A stretch of 49,822 nucleotides of DNA from DATKPA01 sp051955985 (lineage in GTDB: Bacteria > Planctomycetota > Phycisphaerae > WQYP01), in assembly GCA_051955985.1 (NCBI GenBank), contig JBQCGD010000150.1:1-49822 (forward strand), in the 5' to 3' direction. Shown here piece after piece: positions 9,901-18,288 of this stretch (its first letter is position 1; every line of letters begins with the position of its first letter). The notes below the pieces were generated by a model. That model saw nothing but the letters and a program-made list of their open reading frames with translations. It did not search any database and was not told where the DNA came from. A program made the translations under genes and the position numbers.

Positions 9901-10049
9901 CGATTGTGGGTGGGCTGATTTTCAGCCAGATGCTGACGCTGTACACGACGCCGGTGATTTACCTGTACATGGACCGGCTGCGGTTGTGGTCGAAACAGCT
10001 CATCACCGGGCATGGCGATGAGGCTTTTCCGGAGGTGGCGAACGCGTGA
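6945..10049 (+). CDS. RND multidrug efflux permease, second of a pair (MdtC/MuxC type)
   Basis: A 1034-residue paralogue of the preceding permease, with the same start pattern (MSLSSPFIRRPVGTALLTIA). The relay residues are conserved: Asp pair in TGFVVDDAIVVIEN and Lys in GIVKKNAIMMIDFA. Full length suggests it is functional. It starts inside the last codons of the first permease (ATGA, 6945-6948) and ends inside the outer-membrane factor's start. The two permeases are clearly distinct in their periplasmic loops, so this is a heteromeric pump and not a recent duplication. Confidence 0.95.
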   Translation: MSLSSPFIRRPVGTALLTIAIALAGIIAYFYLPVAPLPEVEFPTISVQANLPGASPETMASSVATPLERQFGRIAGVTEMTSSSGLGSTGITLQFDLSRDIDGAGRDVQAAINAAAGQLPANLPSKPHWHKYNPSDAPILILGVTSKIYDKPRIYDAVSSVLGQKLSQVEGVGQVGFGGGANPAVRVEINPSRLNNMGLSLEDVRTVLSSANANRPKGSLSDGERTYSLSTTDQLLTAKEYRPLVVGYHNGSTVRLSDVADVVDSVEDIRTTGLLNGKPAVLVFIRRQPGANIIGTVNRILALMPELQASIPAAMKIQVAVDRTTSIRASVQDVEITLVLAIGLVVLVVFFFLRDFRTTLIPSVAVPVSLIGTFGVMYLIGYTIDNLSLMAMTIATGFVVDDAIVVIENITRHLEEGLSPREAALKGASEIGFTVLSISISLVAVFLPILMMSGIVGRLFREFAVTLSVAVMISLLISLTTTPMMCATMLRRHDKEKEGWIKRWAGRMDDLVIAAYRWSLGRVLSHPLAMLLVTIGTVGLTAYLYIIVPKTLFPEQDIGRMAGTIETDQDTSYRQMKGIVGQFVDVVNKEPSVMTVAAFAGGGTANNGWMFITLKPLGERKESTAQVMGRLRAKLSHIPGATLFLQPIQDLHFGGRASSAQFQYTLQGDNLPDIALWAPRVMEKMRSLPGIVDLTSDQKDKGLQASLVIDREAASRLGVSAQAIDATLYDAFGQRQVSTMYYPLNQYHVVMEVTEPFRDDPDSLKYLYVKSNTGALVPLSTFASYQKTTTQLTVSHSGLFPSITISFNLLPGVSLSQAVAEIQDATRMMGIPATVHGSFSGTAQAFQSSLSNELLLVLAALATVYIVLGILYESFIHPITILSTLPSASVGALLALLVTHTELSVIAFIGIILLIGIVKKNAIMMIDFALDAERREHLTPRDAIFAACMLRFRPITMTTMAALLGGLPLAIGAGMGGELRRPLGITIVGGLIFSQMLTLYTTPVIYLYMDRLRLWSKQLITGHGDEAFPEVANA

Positions 10050-11608
10050 TGCGGAAAGCGTGGCGACAATTTCTGCCGGGGCAAACGGCGCGGCGGTGGG
10101 GCGCGGTGAGCTTTGCGAGCGGCGTGCTGGTGGCGGCCTTTTCCTCCTGCAAGGTGGGGCCGAATTATGAGCGGCCGAAGCTGGACATGCCGGCCACTTA
10201 CAAGAGCGCGATGACCGCGCCGGCAACGGAGGCGGCGACGCAGACGGCGACTGGGGCGGCGGGGCACCTCGGGGTGGACTGGTGGAGGCTGTTCGAGGAT
10301 CCGACGCTGGACCGGCTGGAAACGGCGGCGCTGGCGAACAACCAGGACGTGCGTGCGGCGGTGGGGCAGGTGCTTGCCGCGCGGGCGGCGGCGCAGATCA
10401 CGCGGAGTGAATTCTTTCCGGCGGTGACGGCGGATCCTTCCTTCACGCGGGCCCGCACCTCGGCAAACCTAACAAAATCGGGCAACGGCAGCGGCGTCAC
10501 CGGGAACGTGATCCGCGCGCCCATCGACATGAGCTATGAGATCGACGTTTGGGGGCGGGTGCGTCGGGCGTACGAATCGTCGAACGCGCAGCTCCGCGCT
10601 TCGGCCGACGATCTGCAGGTGATCATCCAGACGATGGAGGCGGACATCGCGCAGGATTACTTCAACCTGCGCTCGTTCGATACGCAGTACGACATCGTTT
10701 CGCAGAACGTGGCGGCGTATGACCGGCAGGTGCAATTGCTCCAGACGCAGCAGCAGGCGGGCGTGGTGGGGAGCCTGGAGGTGCTGCAGGCGCAGGCGCT
10801 GCGCGACACGGCGGTTTCGACGCAGGAGGATTTGAAGCGGCAGCGCGACCGGATGGAGCACGCGATCGCGATCCTGACGGGGCGGACGCCGTCGGAGCTT
10901 TCGGTTCCGGCGACGACTTTCACGCTGGCGCCGCCGGTGGTGCCGGCGGGGCTTCCCTCGGAGCTGCTGCGGCGGCGTCCGGACGTGGCGGAGGCGGAGC
11001 AGAACGTGATGGCGGCGAACGCCAACGTCGGCGTGGCGACGGCGAATTTTTATCCGGTGTTTTCGCTCACGGGGGCGGCGGGGTTTGAGAGCGTCGACCT
11101 GCAGCACCTGTTCGACTGGGAGAGCCACATCTGGTCGATCGGGCCGAACGTGACGGTGCCGCTGTTTGCCGGCGGAAGATTGCGCGGCGAGCTGGAGCAG
11201 TCGCGGCAGCTTTACAACCAGGCGGTGGCGGCGTACCGGCAGCAGGTGCTGATTGCGATCCAGGACGTGGAGGATTCGCTGAGTGATTTGCGTCACTATG
11301 CGGGCGAAGCGCGTTCGGTGGATGTGGCGGTGAATTCGTCGAGCGAGTATTTGCGGCTTTCGAACATTCAATACAAGAACGGCATCATCAATTATTTGAC
11401 GGTGATTGATGCGGAGCGCACGCTGCTGAACAACCAGATCACGGCGGAACAGATCCGGAACAATCGGTTGATTTCGACGGTGTTTCTCATCAAGGCGCTC
11501 GGCGGGGGATGGGATGCGCGTCATCCGGCGGCAAGTGTGCCGGTGGTTCCGGGATATGATCCGCAAGCGGCGACTCGGCCGGCGCCGGGTTCGTGGATCG
11601 GTCCATAG
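10046..11608 (+). CDS. Outer-membrane efflux factor, NodT/OprM-type lipoprotein
   Basis: A 520-residue TolC-like channel that completes the tripartite pump. A signal sequence (residues about 15-34) ends in a lipobox-like AFSSC with Cys35, followed by KVGPNYERPK, the classic start of mature NodT-family factors. Two OEP repeats follow, with family phrases such as ELLRRRPDVAEAEQNVMAAN and TVIDAERTLLNNQITAEQIR. GTG at 10046 overlaps the permease stop by four bases; ATG at 10049 is the next codon. The C-terminal region after about residue 480 is Pro/Ala-rich. The MuxABC-OpmB operon of Pseudomonas has the same four-gene order. Confidence 0.93.
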   Translation: MMRKAWRQFLPGQTARRWGAVSFASGVLVAAFSSCKVGPNYERPKLDMPATYKSAMTAPATEAATQTATGAAGHLGVDWWRLFEDPTLDRLETAALANNQDVRAAVGQVLAARAAAQITRSEFFPAVTADPSFTRARTSANLTKSGNGSGVTGNVIRAPIDMSYEIDVWGRVRRAYESSNAQLRASADDLQVIIQTMEADIAQDYFNLRSFDTQYDIVSQNVAAYDRQVQLLQTQQQAGVVGSLEVLQAQALRDTAVSTQEDLKRQRDRMEHAIAILTGRTPSELSVPATTFTLAPPVVPAGLPSELLRRRPDVAEAEQNVMAANANVGVATANFYPVFSLTGAAGFESVDLQHLFDWESHIWSIGPNVTVPLFAGGRLRGELEQSRQLYNQAVAAYRQQVLIAIQDVEDSLSDLRHYAGEARSVDVAVNSSSEYLRLSNIQYKNGIINYLTVIDAERTLLNNQITAEQIRNNRLISTVFLIKALGGGWDARHPAASVPVVPGYDPQAATRPAPGSWIGP

Positions 11609-11662
11609 GAAGAATTACCCGGGCTCGTGCGGGAGATTTCCCGTGCGGGGACTGCTCTTTGC

Positions 11663-11671
11663 TGGCATAAT
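11663..11671 (+). promoter_or_regulatory. Possible extended -10 promoter of the molybdenum oxidoreductase operon
   Basis: TGG followed by CATAAT forms an extended -10-like element 60 bases before the ATG at 11731. The small hairpin CGGGA-GATT-TCCCG lies just upstream at about 11632-11645. It is the only promoter-like element in the 122-base gap after the efflux operon. There is no clear -35. Confidence 0.3.
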
Positions 11672-11730
11672 CGCGCTCCACTCAGGGATCTGATTCCGCA
11701 GCGTGTGAGCGATTCAGCAGAGAGGGTCTC

Positions 11731-12351
11731 ATGGGAAATGAAGCGTCACCGCATTTCAGCCGCCGCGACTTTTTGGCGACGACCGTTGCCACGGGGGCGG
11801 CGATGGGACTGGCGGCCTGTTCGCAGAACGTCGAGCAGAGCAAATTCGAAAAAGGGGGAGCGGCGATTTCGGCGGGGCCGGAGAAGCAGCGGGTTCATCT
11901 GAAAATCAACGGGCGGGAGCATGAGGCGGAGCTGGAGCCGCGGGTGACGCTGCTCGATGCCCTGCGCGAGCATTTGAACATGCCCGGCACGAAGAAGGGG
12001 TGTGACCATGGCCAATGCGGGGCGTGCACCGTGCTGATCAATGGGGTGCGGGTGAACAGTTGCCTTACGCTGGCGATCATGCACCAGGGGGATGAGATCA
12101 CGACGATCGAGGGGATCGCCGGCGGGGACGGGGAGAAGCTGCATCCGGTGCAGGAGGCATTCATTGAGCACGATGCGTTTCAGTGCGGCTATTGCACGCC
12201 GGGGCAGATTTGCTCGGCCGTAGGGTTGATTCATGAGGGGCATGCGAAGACGGATGACGACATCCGGGAGCTGATGTCGGGCAACATCTGCCGGTGCGGG
12301 GCGTATCCGAATATCGTCAAGGCGGTGCGGCAGGCGATGGACAAGGCGTGA
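11731..12351 (+). CDS. paoA: Periplasmic aldehyde oxidoreductase, [2Fe-2S] subunit (PaoA/YagT type)
   Basis: A 206-residue electron-transfer subunit with two [2Fe-2S] clusters. An N-terminal Tat signal has SRRDFL with the Arg pair at 11-12 and a hydrophobic stretch to about 29. The plant-type ferredoxin domain holds C91, C96, C99 and C111. The second, helical domain holds C152 and C155 (QCGYCTPGQ) and C187 and C189 (NICRCG). The Tat signal ends in GLAAC, so C30 could be a lipobox cysteine and the complex could be lipid-anchored; the E. coli subunit is not known for this. It is the first gene of an operon with the FAD and molybdenum subunits. The Tat signal on the small subunit matches PaoA, which carries the complex out of the cytoplasm. 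Confidence 0.93.
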   Translation: MGNEASPHFSRRDFLATTVATGAAMGLAACSQNVEQSKFEKGGAAISAGPEKQRVHLKINGREHEAELEPRVTLLDALREHLNMPGTKKGCDHGQCGACTVLINGVRVNSCLTLAIMHQGDEITTIEGIAGGDGEKLHPVQEAFIEHDAFQCGYCTPGQICSAVGLIHEGHAKTDDDIRELMSGNICRCGAYPNIVKAVRQAMDKA

Positions 12352-12416
12352 GCGGCTTGCGTGATCATTGCGGCGGGCACAAGAGGAAGTCGGGGCCACG
12401 GTAGCTGGAGAGTCGT

Positions 12417-13400
12417 GTGAATAGCTTTGCATTTGTGACGGTGACGCGGGAGGGGGAGGCGATTGAGGCGCGGACGCACAATGGGGAGGCGGCGTTTATT
12501 GCGGGCGGGACGACGCTGATTGACCTGATGAAGCTGGGCGTGGAGCAGCCGCCGAAACTGGTGGACATCAACCGGGTGCCGCTGGGGAAGATCGAGGAGG
12601 CGGGCGGGGGCGTGCGGGTGGGGGCGATGGTGCGGAACAGCGACATGGCGTATCACCCGCTGATTCGCGAGCGTTACCCGGTGCTTTCCGAGGCGCTTCT
12701 TTCGGGGGCGTCGGCACAGTTGCGGAACATGGCGACGACGGGGGGGAATCTGATGCAGCGCACGCGCTGCACGTATTTCCGCGATGTGAGTTATCCGTGC
12801 AACAAGCGGCAGCCGGGGAGCGGATGTTCGGCGATCGACGGCTTCAACCGGATGCACGCGGTGCTCGGCACCAGCGACAAGTGCATCGCGACGCATCCGT
12901 CGGACATGACGGTGGCCCTGGTTGCGCTGGAGGCGACGATCGTCGTGCGCGGCAAGGGCGGCGAGCGGCGGATTCCGATCGAGCAGTTTTATGTGGCGTA
13001 TGGGGAAGATCCCGCGAAGGAGACGGTGCTGGCGCCGGGGGAACTGATCACGGCGGTCGAATTGCCGGCGATTGCGTATGCGAGGCGATCGAAATACCTC
13101 AAGGTGCGCGATCGCGCTTCGTATGAGTTTGCCCTGGCGTCTGCTGCGGTGGCGATGGATGTGCAGGGCGGGACGATCCGGGAAGCGCGGGTGGGGCTTG
13201 GCGGCATTGCGACCAAGCCGTGGCGGTCCCACGAAGCGGAGCAGGCGCTCAATGGGAAGCCGGCGTCGGACGAGACCTTCCGCGCGGCCGCAGACGCAGC
13301 GCTGCGGGACGCCAAAACGTACCATTACAACGCATTCAAGCCGGAACTCGCGCGGCGGACGCTCGTGCGCACGCTGCAGACGGTGGCCGGCATGGCCTGA
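12417..13400 (+). CDS. paoB: Periplasmic aldehyde oxidoreductase, FAD subunit (PaoB/YagS type)
   Basis: A 327-residue FAD-binding subunit of the xanthine oxidase family. The FAD contact motif FIAGGTTLIDLMK lies at residues 28-40 and TTGGNLMQRTRC at 108-118. Four cysteines, C118, C128, C137 and C156, lie in the pattern RCTYFRD...PCNKRQPGSGC...DKCIA. This pattern is the extra [4Fe-4S] cluster site of PaoB, which links FAD to the iron-sulfur subunit. The GTG start at 12417 follows CTGGAG seven bases upstream. It lies 65 bases after the [2Fe-2S] subunit and 28 bases before the molybdenum subunit. Confidence 0.93.
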   Translation: MNSFAFVTVTREGEAIEARTHNGEAAFIAGGTTLIDLMKLGVEQPPKLVDINRVPLGKIEEAGGGVRVGAMVRNSDMAYHPLIRERYPVLSEALLSGASAQLRNMATTGGNLMQRTRCTYFRDVSYPCNKRQPGSGCSAIDGFNRMHAVLGTSDKCIATHPSDMTVALVALEATIVVRGKGGERRIPIEQFYVAYGEDPAKETVLAPGELITAVELPAIAYARRSKYLKVRDRASYEFALASAAVAMDVQGGTIREARVGLGGIATKPWRSHEAEQALNGKPASDETFRAAADAALRDAKTYHYNAFKPELARRTLVRTLQTVAGMA

Positions 13401-13428
13401 AGGAAGAAGAAGGAAGAGAGGAGACCGC

Positions 13429-15696
13429 ATGCCTCCCAGCGGTGTCGTTACGGATCGATCGGCGGGGAATGCTGATTCGATCATCGGCCAGCCCATGGAT
13501 CGCACCGATGGCCGGTTGAAAGTGACCGGCGGGGCGACGTACACGGCGGACAATTCGATGGCCGGCGTGGCGCACGGGGTGATCGTGTCGGCGACGGTTG
13601 CGAAGGGAAGAATTCGGCACATCGATGCGACCCGGGCCGAGGCGGCGCCCGGCGTCGTCAAGGTGATCACACACCGCAACGCCATGAAACTGACGCAGCC
13701 GAAAATCGATTTCAACGGCGGCGGTTACCCGGCGGAAATGCAGATGCCGCTTGCGGATGACTCGGTCGTGTACGCCGGCCAGGCGGTGGCGCTTGTGGTC
13801 GGCGAAACGATCGAGCAGGCCCGTCATGCCGCGGCGCTGATTGCGGTCGATTACGAGGCGGAGCGGCCGGTGCTCGATCGGAAGGCCGCGGAAAAGGATG
13901 CCACCTATCCCGAGCAATCCTTCGGCGAGCCGCTGCAGGTGCGTCGCGGCGATGTGGAGGCGGCCCTCGCGAACGCCGCGGCCAAGATCGACGGCACGTA
14001 CATCACGCCGATCGAAACGCACAACCCCATGGAGCTTTCGGCGACCGTCGCCCTCTGGAGCGGCGACGAATTGATCGTGTACGACGCCACGCAGTGGGTG
14101 ATGGGCACCCAGGCGACTCTCGCCGAGGCGTTCGGAATGCCGCGGGAGAAGGTCCGCGTGATCTGCCCGTTCGTCGGCGGCGGGTTTGGCTGCAAGGGGT
14201 TCCAGTGGCCCCACACATTCATCGCCGCCGTGGCGGCAAAGATGGTGAACCGGCCGGTGAAAATTTATCTGGCGCGCCGGCAGATGTTCACCAACACCGG
14301 CCATCGGCCGCGCACGGAACAGCAAATCACGCTCGCCGCGGATGCGGAGGGGAAACTCACCGCGATTCGGCACAAGGTCACCTCCGACACCTCGTTCGTG
14401 GCGGATTTTGTCGAAGCGTGCGCCCTGGCCACCAGCAGCTTTCTTTACGCGTGTCCGAACGTGGACCTGCCGCAGAAAGTGCTGAGGCTCAATCTTCCGA
14501 CGCCCACGCCGATGCGGGCCCCCGGTGAATGCCCCGGCTCGTTCGCCCTTGAATGCGCCATGGACGAACTTGCCTACGCCCTCAAAATGGATCCGGTTCA
14601 ACTGCGCATCATCAACCATGCCGACACGGATCCCAAGACCGGCCTTCCTTACTCGAGCAAGCACCTCAAGGAATGCTACGAAATCGCGGCGCAGCAGTTC
14701 GGATGGGCGAAACGCTCGGCCGCACCGCGTTCCATGCGGGGAGCCGACGGCCGCCTGATCGGGTGGGGCATGGCCACGGCGACGTATCCCGGCTACATGT
14801 TTCCGGCGTCGGCCCGCGTGCGGCTGCTGCCGGACGGGCGGGCGGTTGTCGCCAGCGCCACGCACGATCTCGGGACGGGCGCGTGGACCATTTTCACGCA
14901 GGTCGCCGCGGCCGCTCTTGGACTACCCGTGGAGAAGGTGAAATTCCAGCTCGGCGATTCCCGGCTGCCGCCGGCGCCGGTCGCGGGCGGCTCCAATTCC
15001 ACCGCGAGCGTAAGCGAGGCCATCCTGAAAGCCGCGGAGAAGCTACGGGCCCGCCTGCGGAAGATTGCGCTCGTGGATGCGAACTCGCCGCTGAAGGGCG
15101 TCCCCGCCGATCGCGTGGTGTTCCAGGACGGGCGCCTTGTGGATCGCGACGATCCGGCCCGCGGCCACTCGCTCGCCGAGCTGATCCTCCGCGCGCAGCC
15201 CGCCGACCTTGAAGCCGTCGCCTCCAACGGGGCCGGCGAAGAGCAGAAGAAATATTCCTTCCACTCCTTCGGCTGCCACTTCGTCGAGGTGATGATCGAT
15301 GAGCCGATCGGCCGCTGCCGGGTGACGCGGGTCTTCAGCGCCATCGACAACGGCCGGGTGATCAACCACAAGACGGCCCGGAGCCAGGTCATCGGCGGCG
15401 TCACGATGGGGCTCGGCATGGCGCTGATGGAAGCGACGGAATACGGCGCCGACGGGCGGCCGATCAATGACAACCTCGCCGATTACGCCGTCTGCGTGAA
15501 TGCGGATGTCCCGCAGATCGGCGTGCACCTCCTCGACAAACCGGACCCGCACATCAACGCCCTCGGCTGCCGGGGCATTGGTGAAATCGCAATTGTTGGT
15601 GTCGCAGCGGCCGTGGCGAACGCCATCTTTCACGCCACTGGAAAACGGCTGCGGGAACTGCCGATCACTTCGGATAAACTGATGGCGACTGCATGA
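13429..15696 (+). CDS. paoC: Periplasmic aldehyde oxidoreductase, molybdenum cofactor subunit (PaoC/YagR type)
   Basis: A 755-residue catalytic subunit, close to the usual 730 or so. Family signatures include GQPMDRTDGRLKVTGGATYT at the start, PFVGGGFGCKG, TPTPMRAPGECPG and the active-site loop LGCRGIGEIAIVG. Glu719 in that loop is the expected catalytic base. The substrate channel cannot be read here, so the substrate (aromatic aldehydes in E. coli) is inferred. It has no signal peptide, consistent with export in complex with the Tat-bearing small subunit. ATG 13429 follows GGAAGAGAGGAG; the frame is open upstream to 13072, but that part overlaps the FAD gene and is Arg-rich noise. Plus-strand base composition changes from G-rich to C-rich along this gene. 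Confidence 0.94.
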   Translation: MPPSGVVTDRSAGNADSIIGQPMDRTDGRLKVTGGATYTADNSMAGVAHGVIVSATVAKGRIRHIDATRAEAAPGVVKVITHRNAMKLTQPKIDFNGGGYPAEMQMPLADDSVVYAGQAVALVVGETIEQARHAAALIAVDYEAERPVLDRKAAEKDATYPEQSFGEPLQVRRGDVEAALANAAAKIDGTYITPIETHNPMELSATVALWSGDELIVYDATQWVMGTQATLAEAFGMPREKVRVICPFVGGGFGCKGFQWPHTFIAAVAAKMVNRPVKIYLARRQMFTNTGHRPRTEQQITLAADAEGKLTAIRHKVTSDTSFVADFVEACALATSSFLYACPNVDLPQKVLRLNLPTPTPMRAPGECPGSFALECAMDELAYALKMDPVQLRIINHADTDPKTGLPYSSKHLKECYEIAAQQFGWAKRSAAPRSMRGADGRLIGWGMATATYPGYMFPASARVRLLPDGRAVVASATHDLGTGAWTIFTQVAAAALGLPVEKVKFQLGDSRLPPAPVAGGSNSTASVSEAILKAAEKLRARLRKIALVDANSPLKGVPADRVVFQDGRLVDRDDPARGHSLAELILRAQPADLEAVASNGAGEEQKKYSFHSFGCHFVEVMIDEPIGRCRVTRVFSAIDNGRVINHKTARSQVIGGVTMGLGMALMEATEYGADGRPINDNLADYAVCVNADVPQIGVHLLDKPDPHINALGCRGIGEIAIVGVAAAVANAIFHATGKRLRELPITSDKLMATA

Positions 15697-15763
15697 AATT
15701 CACCGGTTTTTCGTTCATCTCCAGGGAGCCGCATTTTCGGGAAGCGAGAAATCGCTCAAAGCC

Positions 15764-16882
15764 ATGAAAGACGTCGTGACATTGCTGGCCGCAGCAGCAA
15801 AGCTGCACACCGCGCGCGAAGAGGGCGTGCTGGTCACCCTGGTGCACACGCAGGGCTCCACGTATCGCCGGCCCGGGGCACGGATGCTGGTGTTCCCCGG
15901 TTGCCGGACCGTCGGCACGATCAGCGGCGGGTGCCTCGAATCCGCGGTCGCAAAGGAAGCCTGGAAGCTCACACGCAACGATCCCTGCGCCTGCTTCAGC
16001 TTTGAATCCTCGCCGGAAGATGACACCTGGGGCCCGGCCTCCGGGTGCCACGGGATTCTCCACCTGCTTGCCGAGCGCATCGCCGCCGGGGAACCGAGCA
16101 GCGCATTGCAGATGCTCGCCCGGGTGCGCGAAACGCACCGCCCGAGCGTCCTGCCCCACTACTTCCGGAAAGGTGCGGATGGCGAACTGGCGCCGATCGA
16201 TCGGCCGGCCGATCCGCGCTGGGAAAGCGAAGAAGCTGTCACCCTCGCCAACGCCACCACGCGCTGGGTCGAGCACGAAGACATCGCCGCGTTCCTGGAA
16301 TACCTGCAGCCGCCGATGCACCTGCTGATCTGCGGCGCCGGCGATGATGCCCAGCCGCTCGCCCGCATTGCCGCTGAACTTGCGTGGTCGGTGGATCTGC
16401 TCGACACGCGCGCCCGGCTTGCGACTGCCGGACGCTTTCCCACCGCTTCGCAGGTCTTCGCCAACGCGCCTGCCCGCGCCGCCGGGCTCATCCATCCTCA
16501 CAGCGCCGTCGTGCTGATGTCGCACCGCTTCGCGGACGATGTCGAGTTCCTCGCCGCGCTTCTGACCGCCGATCCTCCGCCGCCCTACATCGGCCTGCTC
16601 GGCCCGCGCCGCCGCGCCGACCGCATGCTCGCCGAACTCGCCGACCGCGGCATCCGCCCCACGCCGAAGCACTCCGCCGCCATCCGCACGCCCGTCGGCC
16701 TCGACCTCGGCTCCAATTCGCCCGAGACGATCGCGCTGGCGATCATCGCGGAGATCCAGGCTTCCGCGGCGCAGCGCGATGCACGCCCGCTCTCCCAGCG
16801 CGCCGGACCGATCCATGGGACGACCGAAGGAGTCCAGGGAGCCCGCAGCGCGGCGAAGCGCTCGGGCGAATGTGCACTATGA
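15764..16882 (+). CDS. XdhC/CoxI-family molybdenum cofactor chaperone (PaoD-like)
   Basis: This 372-residue protein has the N-terminal XdhC_CoxI domain (TLVHTQGSTYRRPGARMLVF, then GTISGGCLESAVAKEAW) and the C-terminal Rossmann domain, which begins at about residue 185 (HLLICGAGDDAQPLARIA). Such proteins bind molybdenum cofactor, promote its sulfuration or dinucleotide form, and insert it into the partner enzyme. PaoD does this for PaoABC. Its position directly behind the catalytic subunit and its 4-base overlap with the MocA-like gene support that role. No clear Shine-Dalgarno sequence precedes the ATG, so the start is moderately sure. Confidence 0.9.
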   Translation: MKDVVTLLAAAAKLHTAREEGVLVTLVHTQGSTYRRPGARMLVFPGCRTVGTISGGCLESAVAKEAWKLTRNDPCACFSFESSPEDDTWGPASGCHGILHLLAERIAAGEPSSALQMLARVRETHRPSVLPHYFRKGADGELAPIDRPADPRWESEEAVTLANATTRWVEHEDIAAFLEYLQPPMHLLICGAGDDAQPLARIAAELAWSVDLLDTRARLATAGRFPTASQVFANAPARAAGLIHPHSAVVLMSHRFADDVEFLAALLTADPPPPYIGLLGPRRRADRMLAELADRGIRPTPKHSAAIRTPVGLDLGSNSPETIALAIIAEIQASAAQRDARPLSQRAGPIHGTTEGVQGARSAAKRSGECAL

Positions 16883-17496
16883 CCGAGCCGAAGTTGATCG
16901 GAGCCGTCGTCCTTGCCGCGGGAAATTCCACCCGCATGGGCGCCACCGGCCCGAAGCAACTGCTCGCCTACCAGGGCCAGCCCCTCCTCCGCCGCGCGGT
17001 CGATACCGCCTGCATGTCCGCGCTCTGCCCGGTGGTCGTCGTCCTGGGGGCGAATGCCGGGGCGGTGCGCCCGACGATTGAGAGCCTCGGCGTGGAGATC
17101 GCCGAAAATCCCCGCTGGCAAGCCGGCATGGGCAGCTCGCTGCGCACCGGTTTTGAGCGTGCCCTCGCCGCCGCGCCGGCGCTCGACGCGGTCGTGATCA
17201 TGCTCTGCGACCAGCCCCTGGTCACCCCCGAAGACATCCACAGCCTGATCCACACCCACGTCCAGACCGGCAAGCCACTCGTCGCCGCCTCCTATTCCGG
17301 GACGCTCGGCGTGCCCGCGCTCATCGCGAGATCGTGTTTCGACCGCGTGAAAAGCCTGCCGGATGAAGCGGGCGCCAAGTCGCTCTTTCTGCAAGGGGGG
17401 GAGAGCGTCGCGCGCGTGGAGGTGCCGTGCGCCGCGATCGATGTCGACAGGCCGGAAGATTACGAAAAGCTGCGCCGGTGTTGTGGAGGGCGGTAG
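16879..17496 (+). CDS. MocA/MobA-like molybdenum cofactor nucleotidyltransferase
   Basis: A 205-residue NTP-transferase with the nucleotide-binding start VVLAAGNSTRMG, followed by GPKQLLAYQGQPLLRRAV, the metal-binding region VIMLCDQPLVTPEDI and the late motif GTLGVPALI. The pattern is that of MocA (CTP:molybdopterin cytidylyltransferase) rather than MobA. This is inferred mainly from the neighbourhood, as PaoABC-type enzymes use molybdopterin cytosine dinucleotide. It overlaps the XdhC-like gene by ATGA; an alternative ATG lies at 16870. A convergent hairpin follows 13 bases after the stop. Confidence 0.82.
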   Translation: MTEPKLIGAVVLAAGNSTRMGATGPKQLLAYQGQPLLRRAVDTACMSALCPVVVVLGANAGAVRPTIESLGVEIAENPRWQAGMGSSLRTGFERALAAAPALDAVVIMLCDQPLVTPEDIHSLIHTHVQTGKPLVAASYSGTLGVPALIARSCFDRVKSLPDEAGAKSLFLQGGESVARVEVPCAAIDVDRPEDYEKLRRCCGGR

Positions 17497-17508
17497 GGGG
17501 GGTGGAGC

Positions 17509-17531
17509 GCTCGGCCGTTTATCCGCCGAGC
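17509..17531. terminator. Hairpin between convergent genes, probable bidirectional terminator
   Basis: GCTCGGC and its reverse complement GCCGAGC flank a 9-base loop. The hairpin lies in the 22-base gap between the MocA-like gene and the convergent minus-strand gene and covers the latter's stop codon. There is no clear T-run on either side, so termination would be weak or of another type. Confidence 0.4.
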
Positions 17532-18145
17532 CCCTTGTTCACATCCCGCAGGATTTCCATCTGCTGTACCCAGAGATAATTTTTGCCGCGGTATTCGGTG
17601 ACCTGCCCGCTCACGCGGAACCGCAGCGGCTGCGTCCCGTTCGAGGTCGCATCTTCCATCGCCATGAGGAACTTCGACGGGATCAACTGCATCGGCGGGT
17701 CCTGCATGTTCTTGCCGTCGGAATCGAAGGTGAAGTACCAGTTGCCCGTCTTTTCGTCCTTGGCGAGGTGTCCGGTGCGCTGCCAGATGAACTGTCCCTC
17801 GCGGATGCGGTTGGTGGTCGTCGGCGCGGGCGTGACGTTCGGCAGCGCGGGAACCGCCGTGGCATCGGCGCCGCCCTGGGGCGCGGGCACAGCGGTGCCG
17901 TTGTTCGAGCTGCTTCCGGGCTTGTCCTTCAGGAGGTTTTCGAGCACGTTTGCCGCGGAGGGCTGGGCGGGGGCCGTCTGCGCCGGCGCGGGGGCGGCAG
18001 GGGCGGGCGCGGGGGCCGCCGCCTCGGAAGGGGCCGGTTGCGTGTCCGGCGCCGGCGCGGGTGCATCCATGGACATCTGCGCCGCGGCCGTCGCCGTCGC
18101 AAGTCCGATCACCGCCGCCGTCACCGCTCGCTTCAATCGCATCAT
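17519..18145 (-). CDS. Secreted Pro/Ala-rich protein with conserved C-terminal domain
   Basis: A 208-residue protein with a signal peptide (MMRLKRAVTAAVIGLATATAAAQ). A linker of about 40 residues made almost wholly of Ala and Pro follows (APAPAPAAPAPAQTAPAQP). The C-terminal domain of about 110 residues has compact beta-rich sequence: GQFIWQRTGHLAKDEKTG, LRFRVSGQVTEYRGKNYLWV. This last part resembles an OB-fold-like strand pattern. The start at 18145 has AAGGGA seven bases upstream. The frame runs open upstream through the tRNA gene, which is chance. The protein is probably periplasmic or cell-wall associated. I do not recognise the family, and the function is unknown. Confidence 0.75.
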   Translation of the reverse strand: MMRLKRAVTAAVIGLATATAAAQMSMDAPAPAPDTQPAPSEAAAPAPAPAAPAPAQTAPAQPSAANVLENLLKDKPGSSSNNGTAVPAPQGGADATAVPALPNVTPAPTTTNRIREGQFIWQRTGHLAKDEKTGNWYFTFDSDGKNMQDPPMQLIPSKFLMAMEDATSNGTQPLRFRVSGQVTEYRGKNYLWVQQMEILRDVNKGLGG

Positions 18146-18288
18146 GCCAGTCCCTTCGCATGTCTGAGTCATGGCTGAATTGTCGAATCTGCGGCGGGGG
18201 GCGTCAAGGGAGACCCCTTGCCGGCCGCGGATTCGCATGATTCTCGGCTGCAGGGATCGGGCGAAGCGCGCCCGCGCGATATGCCAAC

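Noticed and set aside
7443..10226. Open minus-strand frame of 927 codons opposite the second RND permease
   Set aside because: Same Arg/His/Pro-rich composition; the plus strand encodes an intact permease with conserved relay residues.
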